DNA from: Pestalotiopsis fici W106-1
Lineage: Eukaryota > Ascomycota > Sordariomycetes > Amphisphaeriales > Sporocadaceae
Reading direction: 5' to 3'
DNA: 64,000 nt
Assembly: GCF_000516985.1 (NCBI RefSeq)
Contig: NW_006917101.1
Location: 124,001 to 188,000 of the forward strand
Below, in pieces: positions 1 through 11,030 of the stretch. The notes beneath the pieces were generated by a model. The model made no database searches, was not told the DNA's origin, and saw only the letters and a program-made list of their open reading frames with translations. The stretch's first letter is position 1. Each line of letters begins with the position of its first letter. Made by a program: the position numbers and the translations under genes.

Positions 1-2203
1 GCATGAGAGGCGAGTGGGTGTAACCGTTGGTCACCATTTCATCTTGCTCATCATCTTCTTCAAAGTTGAATGCCGGAAACTTCCAATCGAGCAACATTTT
101 CATAGCCTCAACATCGCCTCTTTCAGCATTGATATGCATCCAGGGGAGTTTTATCCATTTGCTTTCCGAACACTTTACGCGGCCGTATGGCCCTTCCAAG
201 CCAACACTGTAGGAAGCCAACCCCTTTTCCCACAATTGATCTAACTGTTCCCGGTTCAACAGGCCAGGGAAGAACTTGGCCGCCTTTTGATTGAATTTTC
301 CATTCGATTTGTCGAGATAGAGGCCAGAGTGTCTCACTGGTATCCCCGTTACATAGGAGACTAGCCACTCGAAGATGTAAGTCCGAGCCTTGCCAGAAAT
401 CCACCCATGTCGCATGATGAGGAGACACGCAATGAGATGATTCTGGATATCCTCAAGTCGCGAGTGTAGTACTTCGTACACATGACTGGCGGCCAAAGTG
501 TTTGGCAATGCATGTGTTAACAGAAATTCCAAGCCCCCATGGTCAGCTCGATGAGGGTCATCGCAGAAGTTCACGATCAACTCAAACATACTCTGGCCTG
601 TAGATGAATCTCGATGGTCCATTCGAGCACCAGTTTTGAAAAAAAGCTCCACGACATCCCTGGAAGAGAAAGATCCGGAGTGAAGCCATTCCATGCACTT
701 AGCATGGAATAGAGTCCGCCCATCTTCCAATTTGATGAATGGATCGGCACCGAGGTCGACTAGAGCCTTGAAGATGATGGGTCCACCATCTTCATCTATG
801 AATGCGTCCAATCTAGCTGCCCACGATAAAATTGGCTCTAAGAAATAGTCAATGTTAGCCAAGCTCATCATGGGTCCTTGACTAGCGAATCGAGTGCTAA
901 GTGCAAAGTGCAAAGTGCAAAGTAAAATAAAATAAAATAGAAAAAATAAAAAAATAAATAAAAAAGGGGGGTGGGCGGGGCGGACGGTGTATTCCCAATA
1001 TCTAGCTCCCAAAAAGACAAATAAAACCCAACTGGGGTCTCATGATACCACATTATGATGAAATAAATTCAACCAAAATTTGTGAAATTCTTGGAGAATC
1101 GACTTACCAAAGACATCCTCTGGAATGTAATTCGGCGGTGGTGGTCTGTTAAAGTCGGCACCGTGCTCGATGAGCTTGGCAATGACCATTTTGATTTCTT
1201 CCCAGTCTTCGAATTCATCCGCTGGTTCGTGGGATTCCAAGCGACGAGAGAGTCCCTCTAGGATGAGGTATAGGAACAGATGAGACCACGGTTGAGCAGC
1301 GGCATCTGAGGACGATGGATCTGCCATGGCTTGAATCAGGGCAAGCACATTTTCCACGTGACCATCCTCGATGGCGGTCATTATTGCTTTCGTACCTCCA
1401 TTAGCCTTTGTATGGGGATCTGCTCCGTGACGTAGAAGCATCTCGATGATATTCGCTCTAGAAGCAGATTTTGAGACAATTTGATGAAGCGCTGTGTAGC
1501 CCATTAAATCTTTGCAATCGACGCTGATGACCCCATCCACAATGAGGCGCTCAACGACATTGGGGACTCCCTCGTACGCAGCCAAGTGCAATGCGGTGTC
1601 GGTATAAAGAAGTCCTTGGCTCTCATCGGTGCTGATGCTGGATGAGCTTTTCCTGCCGAAGTAAACGCACGCGCCATGATCCAGTAGCATGAGGGCAACT
1701 TCTTCGTTGGGGTCATCTTCTAATAATTGATGTAATGCCGAAGTATTGTGGTCGCTCACACGTTGAATCTTTTCGCTGCCCCCAAGTTCCAAGTCTTCGA
1801 CTGTACCAAAATCTAGATTGACCCCATGCTCTAGTAGCCACTTGAGAACGCCATAGCTTTCCTGTCTGAGTGCGGCGTCGATTGGGAGAACACGTGTGGC
1901 ATGATCGCAATTGCAGAGTTGGTTGTTGAGGTCGTACCCGAAGGACAAGGCTTTCTCCAGTGTTGGGTAGCAAGATCTTGTTATTGCCCAGCTAAGGGCA
2001 TACGATACGTCTTCTCGATCCCGACGATAGAGAAGTGGATTGAATACTTGATGAAATCGTCGATTGGTGCGTGCCAATGCAGCCAAATCATTCTGGATCA
2101 ATCTTGATCTGTAATAGTCGTCATTGTCGAAATTGGCCCTTGTCGAGACGCATTCGGCAATGACATGGAGCAACTCGACGGGCAACGTGCCCAGGGAAGC
2201 CAT
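1..2203 (-). CDS. F-box/ankyrin-repeat protein A (partial, runs off left edge)
   Basis: Two exons are visible: 2203-1108 and 837 to beyond base 1. The 270 bp intron has donor GTAAGT at 1107 and acceptor TTTCTTAG ending at 838. The phase fits, and the reading frame is open to the window edge, so at least 644 residues are encoded. The N-terminus has an F-box-like segment (LGTLPVELLH, then ALARTNRRFHQVFNPLLY). Ankyrin-type helices follow, for example TALHLAAYEGVPNVVERLI and IIEMLLRHGADPHTKA. F-box/ankyrin proteins usually present substrates to SCF ubiquitin ligases; that role is inferred here. I start at 2203 (MASLGTLP) rather than the in-frame Met at 2215 because paralogs B and C begin at the matching place. 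The intron holds low-complexity AAGTGCA and AAATA repeats. This is the only one of three local paralogs with a long exon 2, so it is probably the intact copy. Confidence 0.85.
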
Positions 2204-2430
2204 TTTTGTTCGCACTGACGGGGCGCTGGACGGTACAAGCCAATTTCCAGAAATCGAAGCTCCGTTACGAAAAGTTGATTATTTCGATTGAAATTGATTG
2301 TGATTATGTGGAAGTTCAAGTAGGTAGAAGGTATTATACCAAGTGAAGGTCGAGACGAGAGGATGGTGCGCCAGATTGCGTTGGTTCGAAGCTAGAAGAA
2401 GGCGGTACCCGGTACCGTGTAGCGCGTTCC

Positions 2431-2479
2431 ACTTTATTTCTCGCGGTTTCTGGGCTAAAACTTTGAGAAGCTGCTACCT
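2431..2479 (-). promoter_or_regulatory. Upstream block shared with paralog B
   Basis: About 230-275 bp upstream of gene A there is a block (TCGCGGTTTCTGGGCT, then AACTT..AGAA..CT..CC) that resembles 16900-16941, at nearly the same distance upstream of paralog B. It is read directly by eye. Either it is conserved promoter sequence or simply part of the duplicated unit. No factor can be named. Confidence 0.4.
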
Positions 2480-2549
2480 TAGTGTTGCAAATGCTGTTAG
2501 GTGCAAAGTGGGCGGCGAGTGCATGCAAACGCTTCCAGTTGTTTCCTTC

Positions 2550-2575
2550 TTTTTTTTTTTTTTTTTTTTTTTTTT
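2550..2575. repeat. 26-base poly-T tract
   Basis: An unbroken run of 26 T on the plus strand lies upstream of gene A, between its start and the orphan exon relic. It could be the A-tail of an old retroposed copy read from the other strand, or a poly(dA:dT) nucleosome-depleting tract. The length in a consensus assembly is uncertain. Confidence 0.8.
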
Positions 2576-2690
2576 CCCCGGATAAGTGACGTAACAATCT
2601 GCCTACGATTTCAATAATATTACAATTGCCATAATCAGGAACGTCATTGGAAAAGTACAAAAGGGGGTTCCTAAGGCGGATGCCACCGTC

Positions 2691-2794
2691 TTACTATAAT
2701 ATGCTCCGCCAATTTACACCAAGGCTGAATAGCGTCTTAAAGATTATGGTTTCATGATCCGCATCCATTGTCGCTGCCTATGACAGCAATGGCT
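2691..2794 (-). pseudogene. Orphan relic of F-box/ankyrin exon 2
   Basis: On the minus strand an acceptor-like CTTTCAG is followed by sequence closely matching the start of exon 2 in paralogs A and B (pattern EPLLS-x-AA, then ETIIFKTLFSLG). The codon that is TGG (Trp) in A and B is TAG here (2778-2780). The frame ends in stop codons just after the SLG segment, at the same place where exon 2 of paralog B ends. No exon 1 exists nearby, because the next sequence upstream is the unrelated 2913-5102 gene. It is a dead fragment left from a tandem or segmental copy of this family. Confidence 0.7.
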
Positions 2795-2912
2795 CTGAAA
2801 GCAACGAGGAGGTATACGACTGCCAACCACATACATATATTCGGCCAGCACCATGGTAGAACTTAACAGTGTGTCCTTGGTGTGTTTGTTGGCACGAATG
2901 CTGAATGATAAC

Positions 2913-5102
2913 TCATGCGCTTCGTTCCCTTTCAAGGCAACCCTTGATCTTCTCCTTTGTGATGCCCAGGCCACCGTCAGGGTCCAGATAGCTGTCCCCG
3001 TAGAGAAGGTTTAGATTTCTGAGCCAGCTTTTCAATATCTTCCGCTCAAGAGTCTTGGCACAGCGCTCAAGCATGCCCGGCCCAAGAGAGCGCATCATAT
3101 GCATCAGGAGCGATTTCCAAGCATTATGGATGTTTCCGCCCGATGCTCCGCCGCAGGCCTTTCCGTCAGGCGCGTTGCGAGGTCCGAGAAATCCGGCGAG
3201 ATTCACACAAATCATGTCCGGGGTGGTGGTCTTGGGTAAATAATAAAGGAGAGCTTTTATGAAGGTGTCGGGTTCGTTTTTGGACTGCTTCAGGCACTCA
3301 ATGGCAAGATCAGGGTTCGTCTCATACACGGCCATGAGAACCTGCGACCGGAGCAGCGGACGTTCGCCTTCCAGGGCATCATCTGGCACAAGCCAGATCG
3401 GATCTTCAGGAGGCCTATGAGGGTTTGAGGGCGCCGCCGGCGAAGAAGGATAGCTGTCGCGCTGACTGAATCCCACACAATCTGCCAGATCATCCACGTA
3501 GCGATGTCTCTCAATACCTGTAGCTCTTTGCAACCCTCTGATTTTGCTCTCCAAGTCTGCCTTGGAAGGAAAGCGGCGAAACCGTTCTGCAAATTCCAGT
3601 GGGATATATGCAGAATGCCAATGAGCGCTTCTCAGGGCTGAGCCTAGGACGCAAATACGCTGAGCGAACTCTAGATTCACGGAAATCGCATCTACCTGAA
3701 GTTGGTGGCAAAACTCCACTTGTCGGGTCTTGAGCTCGTCCAATACACGTGAGACAAAACCACTCATATTGGTGTCAATCGAGGCTGAGACTGGTATAAC
3801 AGCAAAGTCGACGTCTCTCTGATTACAGCCACAAGAATTGGGTTCGGCAGTTTGACTTGACACGGAGCTGTCTTCTTGCTCATGGTATCCTGCAGCTAGA
3901 CACAATCGCGCGCGTTCAATTCCGCGTACATTGAGTTGACCACAGTGGAGAAGGAAGTGAGCCAAGAAGCCAACGGCATTACCGCCACAGTCGATGGCAA
4001 CATCAAGTAGATTCAAGGCATCGTCGAGAAGCTCTGGCGGTGCGTCCGCCAGACGGAGAGCCTCGATAGCTACCGGACTCTGCCGAGCGGTGGGCCGACC
4101 TTGAATCGAGATATCTGGTCCTTCCAGGGCAAGAAGCGGGATAAGATCACTGTAGTTTTCGTGATGCCGTAGCTCCTGACTCCATCGTTTGATACGCGCA
4201 ACAGTCGGACGCCAGTTCAACCATTTCTGGTGGTCAGGAATGATCTCGGGGAGAATCCTGGAGGCGCACTGATTATCACGCCATCGGTCGAAGAAGCCGA
4301 CTAGTTTGCGCACCTCGACCCAGTCGCACTGCTCAGATAAGCTACTGAGCTCGCGTTGTAAATGAATCCTATAATCTCTTCGAGCCAGAACTGTCTGAGC
4401 TAGTTCCGTGGGGATCAATTCCTTGAGGACATCCTCTCCGATCCACAGAAGCAAACGTCCTACAGATGATAGACGTTCCGGTGGCTGGCTCATGACCCTT
4501 AGTAGTTCCAAAGCTGCATGAAAGACTCGCTTGTCAATCAGAGCCTTGTTCATTCTCCATGATGCGATGACCGTTGACAGATATGCCCTCAACCTAAGAT
4601 CGAAATGTTCATCGCTCGGCTCTGTGTCAGGATCCGGTCTCACGGAGCCCACCACATCTCTCCACATGTCGTAGCTCAAAGTGTGCGCACATGCGATTAT
4701 CCCGACGTGGTGCAGAGGCAACTCTCCCCGGAGCTCAAACAAATATTCAAAAAGCACCCTGTCGCATTTCTCTGAGGCTACAGACAGGTTCTTTGACTTT
4801 AGGACTGCATTTGTCGCTTCCTTCAGTTCTTCAATCGGAACAAGGTCTGGGCGCGAACGCCGGATTTCCCGCACAGCAGAACTAGCCCGCAGTGTTTTGA
4901 GCCATCTCGTGCGTTGCGAAAACTGAAGGAGCATGTTGCGGATGAACAAAAACAAGTGTGACCAAGTAGCGCACCGCTGCTGGGGGGCCAGATGCCACAC
5001 TTGGGCAGCTTGCCTGAGAGGGCAGGAGAACAGAAAGAACGAATAAATGACAGTTTTGGGAGAGTGAAAGAGTAGCAGGATAACCACGCCGAGTCTGGGC
5101 AC
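2913..5102 (-). CDS. Hypothetical protein, 729 codons, no recognised domain
   Basis: A single long open frame with balanced amino-acid composition, almost certainly a real gene. I do not recognise a family. The middle part is rich in leucine and short helices (for example AALELLRVMSQPPERL and LLDDALNLLDVAIDC), suggesting an alpha-helical solenoid-like fold. There is a cysteine-bearing stretch (SCGCNQRD) around residues 430-437. The first 28 residues are hydrophobic and could be a signal anchor, but they could also be untranslated leader. The next in-frame Met, at 4934 (MLLQFSQRTRW), would give 673 residues and is an equally credible start. The relic of the ankyrin family lies just downstream of its stop. 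No intron is needed. Confidence 0.75.
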   Translation of the reverse strand: MPRLGVVILLLFHSPKTVIYSFFLFSCPLRQAAQVWHLAPQQRCATWSHLFLFIRNMLLQFSQRTRWLKTLRASSAVREIRRSRPDLVPIEELKEATNAVLKSKNLSVASEKCDRVLFEYLFELRGELPLHHVGIIACAHTLSYDMWRDVVGSVRPDPDTEPSDEHFDLRLRAYLSTVIASWRMNKALIDKRVFHAALELLRVMSQPPERLSSVGRLLLWIGEDVLKELIPTELAQTVLARRDYRIHLQRELSSLSEQCDWVEVRKLVGFFDRWRDNQCASRILPEIIPDHQKWLNWRPTVARIKRWSQELRHHENYSDLIPLLALEGPDISIQGRPTARQSPVAIEALRLADAPPELLDDALNLLDVAIDCGGNAVGFLAHFLLHCGQLNVRGIERARLCLAAGYHEQEDSSVSSQTAEPNSCGCNQRDVDFAVIPVSASIDTNMSGFVSRVLDELKTRQVEFCHQLQVDAISVNLEFAQRICVLGSALRSAHWHSAYIPLEFAERFRRFPSKADLESKIRGLQRATGIERHRYVDDLADCVGFSQRDSYPSSPAAPSNPHRPPEDPIWLVPDDALEGERPLLRSQVLMAVYETNPDLAIECLKQSKNEPDTFIKALLYYLPKTTTPDMICVNLAGFLGPRNAPDGKACGGASGGNIHNAWKSLLMHMMRSLGPGMLERCAKTLERKILKSWLRNLNLLYGDSYLDPDGGLGITKEKIKGCLERERSA

Positions 5103-5583
5103 TGCGAAGAAGTGGGAATAAAGTAGAAATGTATAGATACATTTCGGGCAAAGATTTGGAGGGAAAAAAGAACAAGGTGTGAGGGGCTTTAATCCAATTG
5201 GTGAGAAGTGTAAAAACCAGGCTGCAATCTCAAATTGTCATGCATTATTCACCCGTAACTTTCCCGTCTTCTTCTTGCAATTAGGTAAGCCCGTAACACG
5301 AGAGCAGAACGGAGAACAGGCTGTGGTATTTACAGAGATACCCTTGAGCCTTTTCATACATCTTCTTTCTTGCCGGTTTATTGAATGTATTACTCGGTAA
5401 CCATTCCGCGAGGTAAGGCATTGCCACGAGACTGGTATGGTAACTTCCCGCCTTTCATTTACAATACAGTCTTCACCATTCATTTGCAGTATACCATGCA
5501 CGTAACATCAGGCTGTCTTGAATTGTTCGTAATTTTGAGATTTTAGTGAAGCTTAGTCTCTTGTATTTATCAAGGATTCAATG
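5103..5583. other. Intergenic, nothing identified
   Basis: Between the 5' end of the unknown gene and the stop codon of the membrane-protein gene, both on the minus strand. It must hold the promoter of the former and the 3' UTR of the latter. I saw no further coding or repeat signal. Confidence 0.5.
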
Positions 5584-7336
5584 CTAGGGCAATTCATTCA
5601 AATTTCTCCCACCACTTCCGCCATTCCGTCGGCTTTGGCGACGAGACCAAGGGATACCTTCCGTTTGTCCTTGTCGACTGGTTCCGCCATTGTACGTGGC
5701 AGCGTTGCTGTTAGTACGGCTCGCACCAAATTGACTCGGTATAGCTGATGCCTCGGGTGAATTATAATCTCCCACACGATGCCAGTGTGAACTTCTTCCG
5801 TGATGTTGAGGGTCCAAGTTGGGATCTTGAATTTCCTGTCTAAAGGTGCCAAAAGGCTGATGATGGTTGGTCCTTTGAGGCTTGGGTATCCGTGGACGGG
5901 CGTCCGGATTGTTTGGTGCTTGAACTAATCCTATGGCGGATTTCGAAAAATTGTTCAGCGAGTGGCGACCATGTCGCGTTGATTCTGATTGCAGGCTCGC
6001 CTTGGAAGGGGCGTAAGATCGGCTGAGATTACGGTCCCGTTCTTGTCTGGCCATCACCTTTGGATCAAGCTGTCCAAACTCATTTTCCAGAATCCGGATG
6101 TATTTCCTCGCCTTCCGCTCTGTCTCTGCATTGACTAAAGCACGGTCCTTCACCAAGTCTTGGAGTAGCTCGGGCAAGCTTTGGGCGACGTCTTTCAGGA
6201 CCAAATCGAATCGCCGCGCCTCAAGGCGACCGTGTCTGGTTTCAAAACCAGACGATTCTGCATCACGGTCGGGATGTTTTGTTTCCCTGTCAAGCTTTTC
6301 AAGAATATGTTTCCGTAGAGCCGCTTCCACTGCCCGGGCGTCGGGACCACTTGCATCGTGGGGCTGGCTGACCACATGTGCCATTGAGTACATACATATC
6401 ATGTATAGCCCGGTAAGCAAACCATGATATATGTCTCGAGTAAGTTGAACGTCTCGACGGGTGACTTGAGGCCAATAAACGGCTAGGATCAAGGCAAACT
6501 CGATGAGGCTTCGGACACACAGAAATAGAGTACCCAACCATCCAGTCCACACCCGATTCTATGATGCAGATATTAATTAATAAACGCAAAGGACTGACAA
6601 GAGTCTCGCTTCAGTAGCGATAATGGAAAAAGTAAACTTACTAGAGGACGCCTCCCCTCGAACTTCTTCGCCTTCCATAAAAAGGTTAAAGATGAAGCAG
6701 CCAATACGAGTAAGGTGAATGCGAAATTGAAGGAACCCTTGGCGATCTCGAAACCAGTGCGTTTTGTTGCAATGTCGTTGATGGTATTGAGGCTCATGAA
6801 TCTGACCCAGGCCGCTGCGAGCGCCAGAAAAAGCGCAGTGTAGTAGATTGATATCAGCGAGATGACGAAGATCGTGAACTTGGCGGCAAACCACCAGAAT
6901 CTCTGCTCCCTGATAGAAGGGAACCTGTCTACCAGTTCGTCCCATATTATCCTGAATGTGCCCCATAGAAGTAGCAAAGTCGATGTGACGCCAAAGGCTT
7001 CTGCAAACGGATGAACGAGGATGTAGCCAAAAGTCACCGAGGTCTTTGTATGATGAAGCCAGCCGTCGACCGAGTTAAAGAGGTACATTCTATCAAGTCA
7101 AATGGTTAGAAAAATCCAAAGATTCGGTTGCAAACGCTGTTTCTGGAAATAACACACATTGCTAAAAGAAGAGAGGCATAACCGATGATGCCGTAGGACT
7201 CTCTTCGTCGGCCTTTGGTGAATAGAACATAGAATACAAGAAAGACTATTAGCCATATGGTACTGAAAGCCGGACCAACAGTTCGTCGGTCCAGCAGAGG
7301 CTGCTTGGGTAGCTTCGCGAGTGTCGTGCCGGGCAT
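5584..7336 (-). CDS. Multi-pass integral membrane protein, function unknown
   Basis: Three exons: 7336-7158, 7089-6642 and 6558-5584. The introns are 68 bp (donor GTGTGT) and 83 bp (donor GTAAGT), and all phases agree. The product is 533 residues. The first 270 or so hold seven or eight hydrophobic helices (near residues 25-39, 49-64, 92-108, 124-157, 179-197, 216-237 and 252-271). A long polar, disordered tail follows, rich in Arg, Gln and Asn. The layout recalls the fungal uncharacterised integral membrane proteins with a receptor-like N-terminal bundle and a cytosolic tail. No signalling motif is evident, so a receptor role is only a possibility. An additional 5' exon upstream of 7336 cannot be excluded. 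Confidence 0.8.
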
Positions 7337-8228
7337 CGTATTTTCTCACGTTGCAAGCAGGTCTGATCAGGTGAGCACGCCTATGTCCATGCAGGGAACA
7401 CAAAACCAAGACTTATCTGTCGGTCTTCTGATTTCTAACGTTTCGATATTCAAACAAATTGATTATGAAATATGATTTTTGAATTCGTTGCCAACTCCAA
7501 CCGAAGGCGTTAGTCGTTGCGCCGGCTGTTTCCTTTCCCGTCCAGCCTTGCAGTTCGCCCGGCTTCTTAGTATGTACTGTGAGGTATCCTTGTTCCGATA
7601 CCTTCCTGCAGCGTAATCTCCCTTCGTGTCCGAACCATGTTCTGGCCCCATTCAGATTCTGCCTCACTTTATGCATGAGGTAGATCTTATACGAATTCGC
7701 ATTTGTAGTCAGAATTTCCACTAGTGGATTTCCATTCCAAATGGCCCTTTGGTACGAGGCGCAGGTCTGGGCATACCTCACTGCAAGTATGGTTGGGCGC
7801 TTGCGTCAGCATCGAATAGCATGTTTGAAAGCAGGCACTTTGCGTTCAGGGCGCCTATTCAGGGCGCCTAATTTGCATTTTTCGGGCTCGCGCTCGGTAC
7901 GAGTCTCGGGGATGTCTTGCTTGTAAAGCGAGGACAATATCCTCAGGACCTACACATTGCCGAAACATGGTCGTACTGTGTGTTAAGACTGATTCTTTTG
8001 CTCAAGACTGACTGTCAGAACATCATAGTACTAAAAGATTCATTGACAATGGACAAAAGCAAAAAGGCAGTTCTATATTCCGAGTAATTTGCTACACGAT
8101 TCAATAGAGAATCGAGGATGATTTGTGTTTACTGCTATTTCTAAATAACCCAAATCAGGCTGTAGAATTTGATATGAGTCAGACTCATCAAAATGACGCG
8201 GGCATTACAGTATAGGTACAGCCTGCTA
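7337..8228. other. Intergenic, nothing identified
   Basis: About 0.9 kb upstream of the membrane-protein gene and downstream of the coiled-coil gene. A minus-strand open frame at 7413-7781 has no recognisable content and looks fortuitous. A short duplication of AGGGCGCCTA occurs near 7848-7869. Confidence 0.5.
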
Positions 8229-10455
8229 CTAACGTCTGTTTACTTGAGTTCTTGAGACTTTCAAGCTCACCACGCTTCCTTTCAAGATGACACTCTGTGT
8301 GTGGCCGTCCTCTCTTCCATCTCCCACTCTGCGCATACATGGCTTGGTGACGATATCAACTTTTATCTCCGATTTAGTACCATCCATCTCGTCCTCAAAC
8401 TTCTCATCCGGCGTGATTGAATCCCCATGACGAACAATCTCCAAGAGAATCTGTGCCCGCTGCGTGCCCATCTGGAGCGATAACAATCCTAATCCCTTGC
8501 ATATTTTCTTGATTAGCGGTTTTGCCCTCGAATCGAGTTCACCCGCACTGAGTTTCTGCAATTCAGCAAAAAGATTTTCGGATACGTGTGAAATATTGGA
8601 ACGGAGGAGAGCGGCAAAGTCGTGTTCTGAAGACAACGGCAGTGTACTGGTCACTTCCCGCCATATCGCATCAAAGAGCGTGGCCCGCCAGATGTTGGCA
8701 TGTTTACCGGAAGTTGAAAAGTTTGATCCGACACCTGTATCCATTAGCATCAGTCAAATGGCATCGAAGATCATATACTAGAAACCAATTTGTCAAGATC
8801 CACTTACCCTTGATATGTTTCTCGAAAAGCTGCCACAACTGCTTGAGCTTTTCGCCACCTTCACCACCCTTCCCCAGAGCCCCAAATCCCAGCGGCAGAG
8901 CAAAGAATCCTTCATGTAGCACAGTCCAGCATAGACTTTGCACGAACCTAGGCCACGATCGGTCAACCTGTTCTAAATGCCGCTTCAGATAGCTATTTGG
9001 GTCCGAATGAGCTATATGCTCTATATTGGGGGGCTGCGGAATCAAGGCAGTCAAATTGCTGACTTCTTGCGAGAGGTTCTGGAACGATGCTCTGAGCTGC
9101 TGATCTGATGTGGCAACATACGAGCTGCTGCTGCTGTAAGACGCCAATTGCTGCTGTTTAATTTTGACTTGAGTTTTCAGATGTCTATTTTCTTCGGCAT
9201 GCTCCTTCTTGAGCTGCTCTATCTCGCCTTTGTGCTTCTCATCCTTGCAGACCAACTCGTTCTGATGGGCGGCGGAGAGCTTGTTCTTTTCCTCTTGGTG
9301 TTGTGAGATCAGGGCGGCGGAGAGCTTGTTCTTTTCCTCTTGGTGGTGTGAGAGCAGGTCCCGTTCACGGTTATGCCAGATACTCTCCTGCATATGGTGC
9401 TTGGACACCATGTCCCGCTTTTCCATCTCGTGATTTGAGGCCAAGGTGGCTCTTTCAGAGGCCCAAGCATTTTCTCGTTCCTCTTGCTGCCGAAGCATTT
9501 CACCCTGCTTTTCCTGGTGTATGCTCTCCAATCCAGCGATCTTGTCGTCGTGGAAGGTTCTCTCCTCGTCCAACCTACTACGTAGACGGGCAACTTTCTC
9601 GAGCAAGCCATTATTCTTTTTCTCAAGCTGATTATAGGCATTTTGCAACCCCTCCAGATTGTCCTGCAAATTGCTTATTTCTTGAATGCGCCCACGCACT
9701 TCTCTCCGCCTTTCTTCAGCCTTTTGAAACCACTTATCACTTTCTTGTTCCAGTTCATCATTCTTTCTTTCCAAACTTGCGATTTGGTCAATTAGTTCGC
9801 CACGTGAGATTCTCCTACGAGGCTTTGAGTGTGTGTGCGGACCTCTCCTGTCATAGTAGGCCGAGTTTGACTGCCCCATCTCGTCATAAATTGAAACTGA
9901 ATGGTTCTCGTCCTCGCCAAAGGCTTCTTTCGTTTGTGGATCCCACGACTGGATAGGTAGGGTCAGGTCTCGTATGGTATCTACTCCACCTTGCTCAACT
10001 TCTTCTTTGTCTTGGTCTCGGCTTCCTATTTGATCGATTCTCGAATATACTTCATCGAAAGGTGACGTGACTATATTTCCACCTTGTGCAGGGAGACCAA
10101 CGTTTGCATGCAGCGGTGATGAACCGTCAAGTTCAGCTCTTGGCACACGGGCATTTGCATCAGTGAAGTATATGAATGGCGCAGATCTCCCTGATCCTGA
10201 GTTGGTCGGGCTTTTGTAGCTCTTTGTTGTCTCTAGTTGCTTCCGCTCAAATTTTGAAGTAGTGTCTTCAGCGTCTGCTGATCGTGGTTGTCTTTGGCTG
10301 TCTTGATGCGTTTGACGATCGCGATCTCCATTAGTCACTTGAAAGGATTGTGACTGGCGCGGGCTGTGTGCTTCTTGTGTCGGGACTCCTTGAGAAGAGC
10401 TTTCGAGGTCTGCTTTTGGCTTTCTGATTCTGATCTTACTGAGCAGTTTTGACAT
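8229..10455 (-). CDS. Coiled-coil protein divergent from Hsp70-like gene
   Basis: Two exons, 10455-8808 and 8734-8229, separated by a 73 bp intron (donor GTAAGTG, acceptor ATACAG). The product is 717 residues. Residues 1-200 or so are polar and probably disordered. From about 215 to 450 there is a strong heptad-rich coiled coil (many E, K, Q and L, for example LERKNDELEQESDKW). Within it, a 45 bp tandem duplication gives two copies of HQEEKNKLSAA. The C-terminal third is globular, with Trp- and Leu-rich segments (WPRFVQSLCW, LFDAIWREV), and crosses the splice junction. I do not recognise the family; similar fungal proteins are annotated as hypothetical. The gene is divergent from the Hsp70-like gene, with 575 bp between start codons, so joint control is possible. 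Confidence 0.85.
9267..9356. repeat. 45 bp tandem repeat inside the coiled-coil gene
   Basis: Two adjacent 45 bp units, 9267-9311 and 9312-9356, nearly identical (both begin GGGCGGCGGAGAGC). The unit is in frame and adds 15 residues, about two heptads, to the coiled coil. The near identity shows a recent duplication. Confidence 0.85.
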
Positions 10456-11030
10456 GTTGACTGAAACGGGAGTGACTTAACGATCGAAGTGAAGTGTGCA
10501 AAATGAACAACATAGGTGCACAGAAGCTAAAGAAAGAAAAAAAAAAAGTGTGGCATATCAGGCTGTCACTTTAGTGACTTTACTGCGCCGAGCCGGTTTT
10601 CGTAAAACTTCTTAGATGCAATACAAGTCTGCCGAATCAATCAGGGTGGACAAGGAGTGAGGGGGCTTGTCACTCAAGATAACGCCAAGGCGCATATGCA
10701 GATTACCTACCTAGGTACGCATGAATTTGGCGGTTTATCTAGCCCTTGTTCACCTCGAATGCATCTTGCAGCGCTGTGTGGACACATCTGCACGTCGCAG
10801 CCTCATCATCCCCTACATACATACACACCCTTCCTAGCCACGACGCTCCCCTCCAACTTTTTGCTACATTCCAAATACATCATGTTGCTATTGGCTATGA
10901 CTAGTATATACCGCCTACAGAGGTCCGCACTTCAGAGCCTTGATTCAAATGCATCTATCTGCACATTTTCACCTCTCCTGATCTGTACCAAGGGCAAATT
11001 TCTATGATATTCTGAATCTAGCATCCCGTC
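10456..11030. promoter_or_regulatory. Divergent promoter region, coiled-coil / Hsp70-like
   Basis: 575 bp between two divergent start codons. It contains an A tract near 10539-10547 and a palindromic CCTAGG motif near 10711. I could not place a convincing heat-shock element or TATA box. Confidence 0.45.

Noticed and set aside
7413..7781. Minus-strand open frame upstream of the membrane-protein gene as a possible 5' exon
   Set aside because: No donor in correct phase joins it to the exon beginning at 7336, and its content is not membrane-like.
9303..9956. 217-codon plus-strand open frame
   Set aside because: It is a shadow of the coiled-coil gene on the opposite strand.
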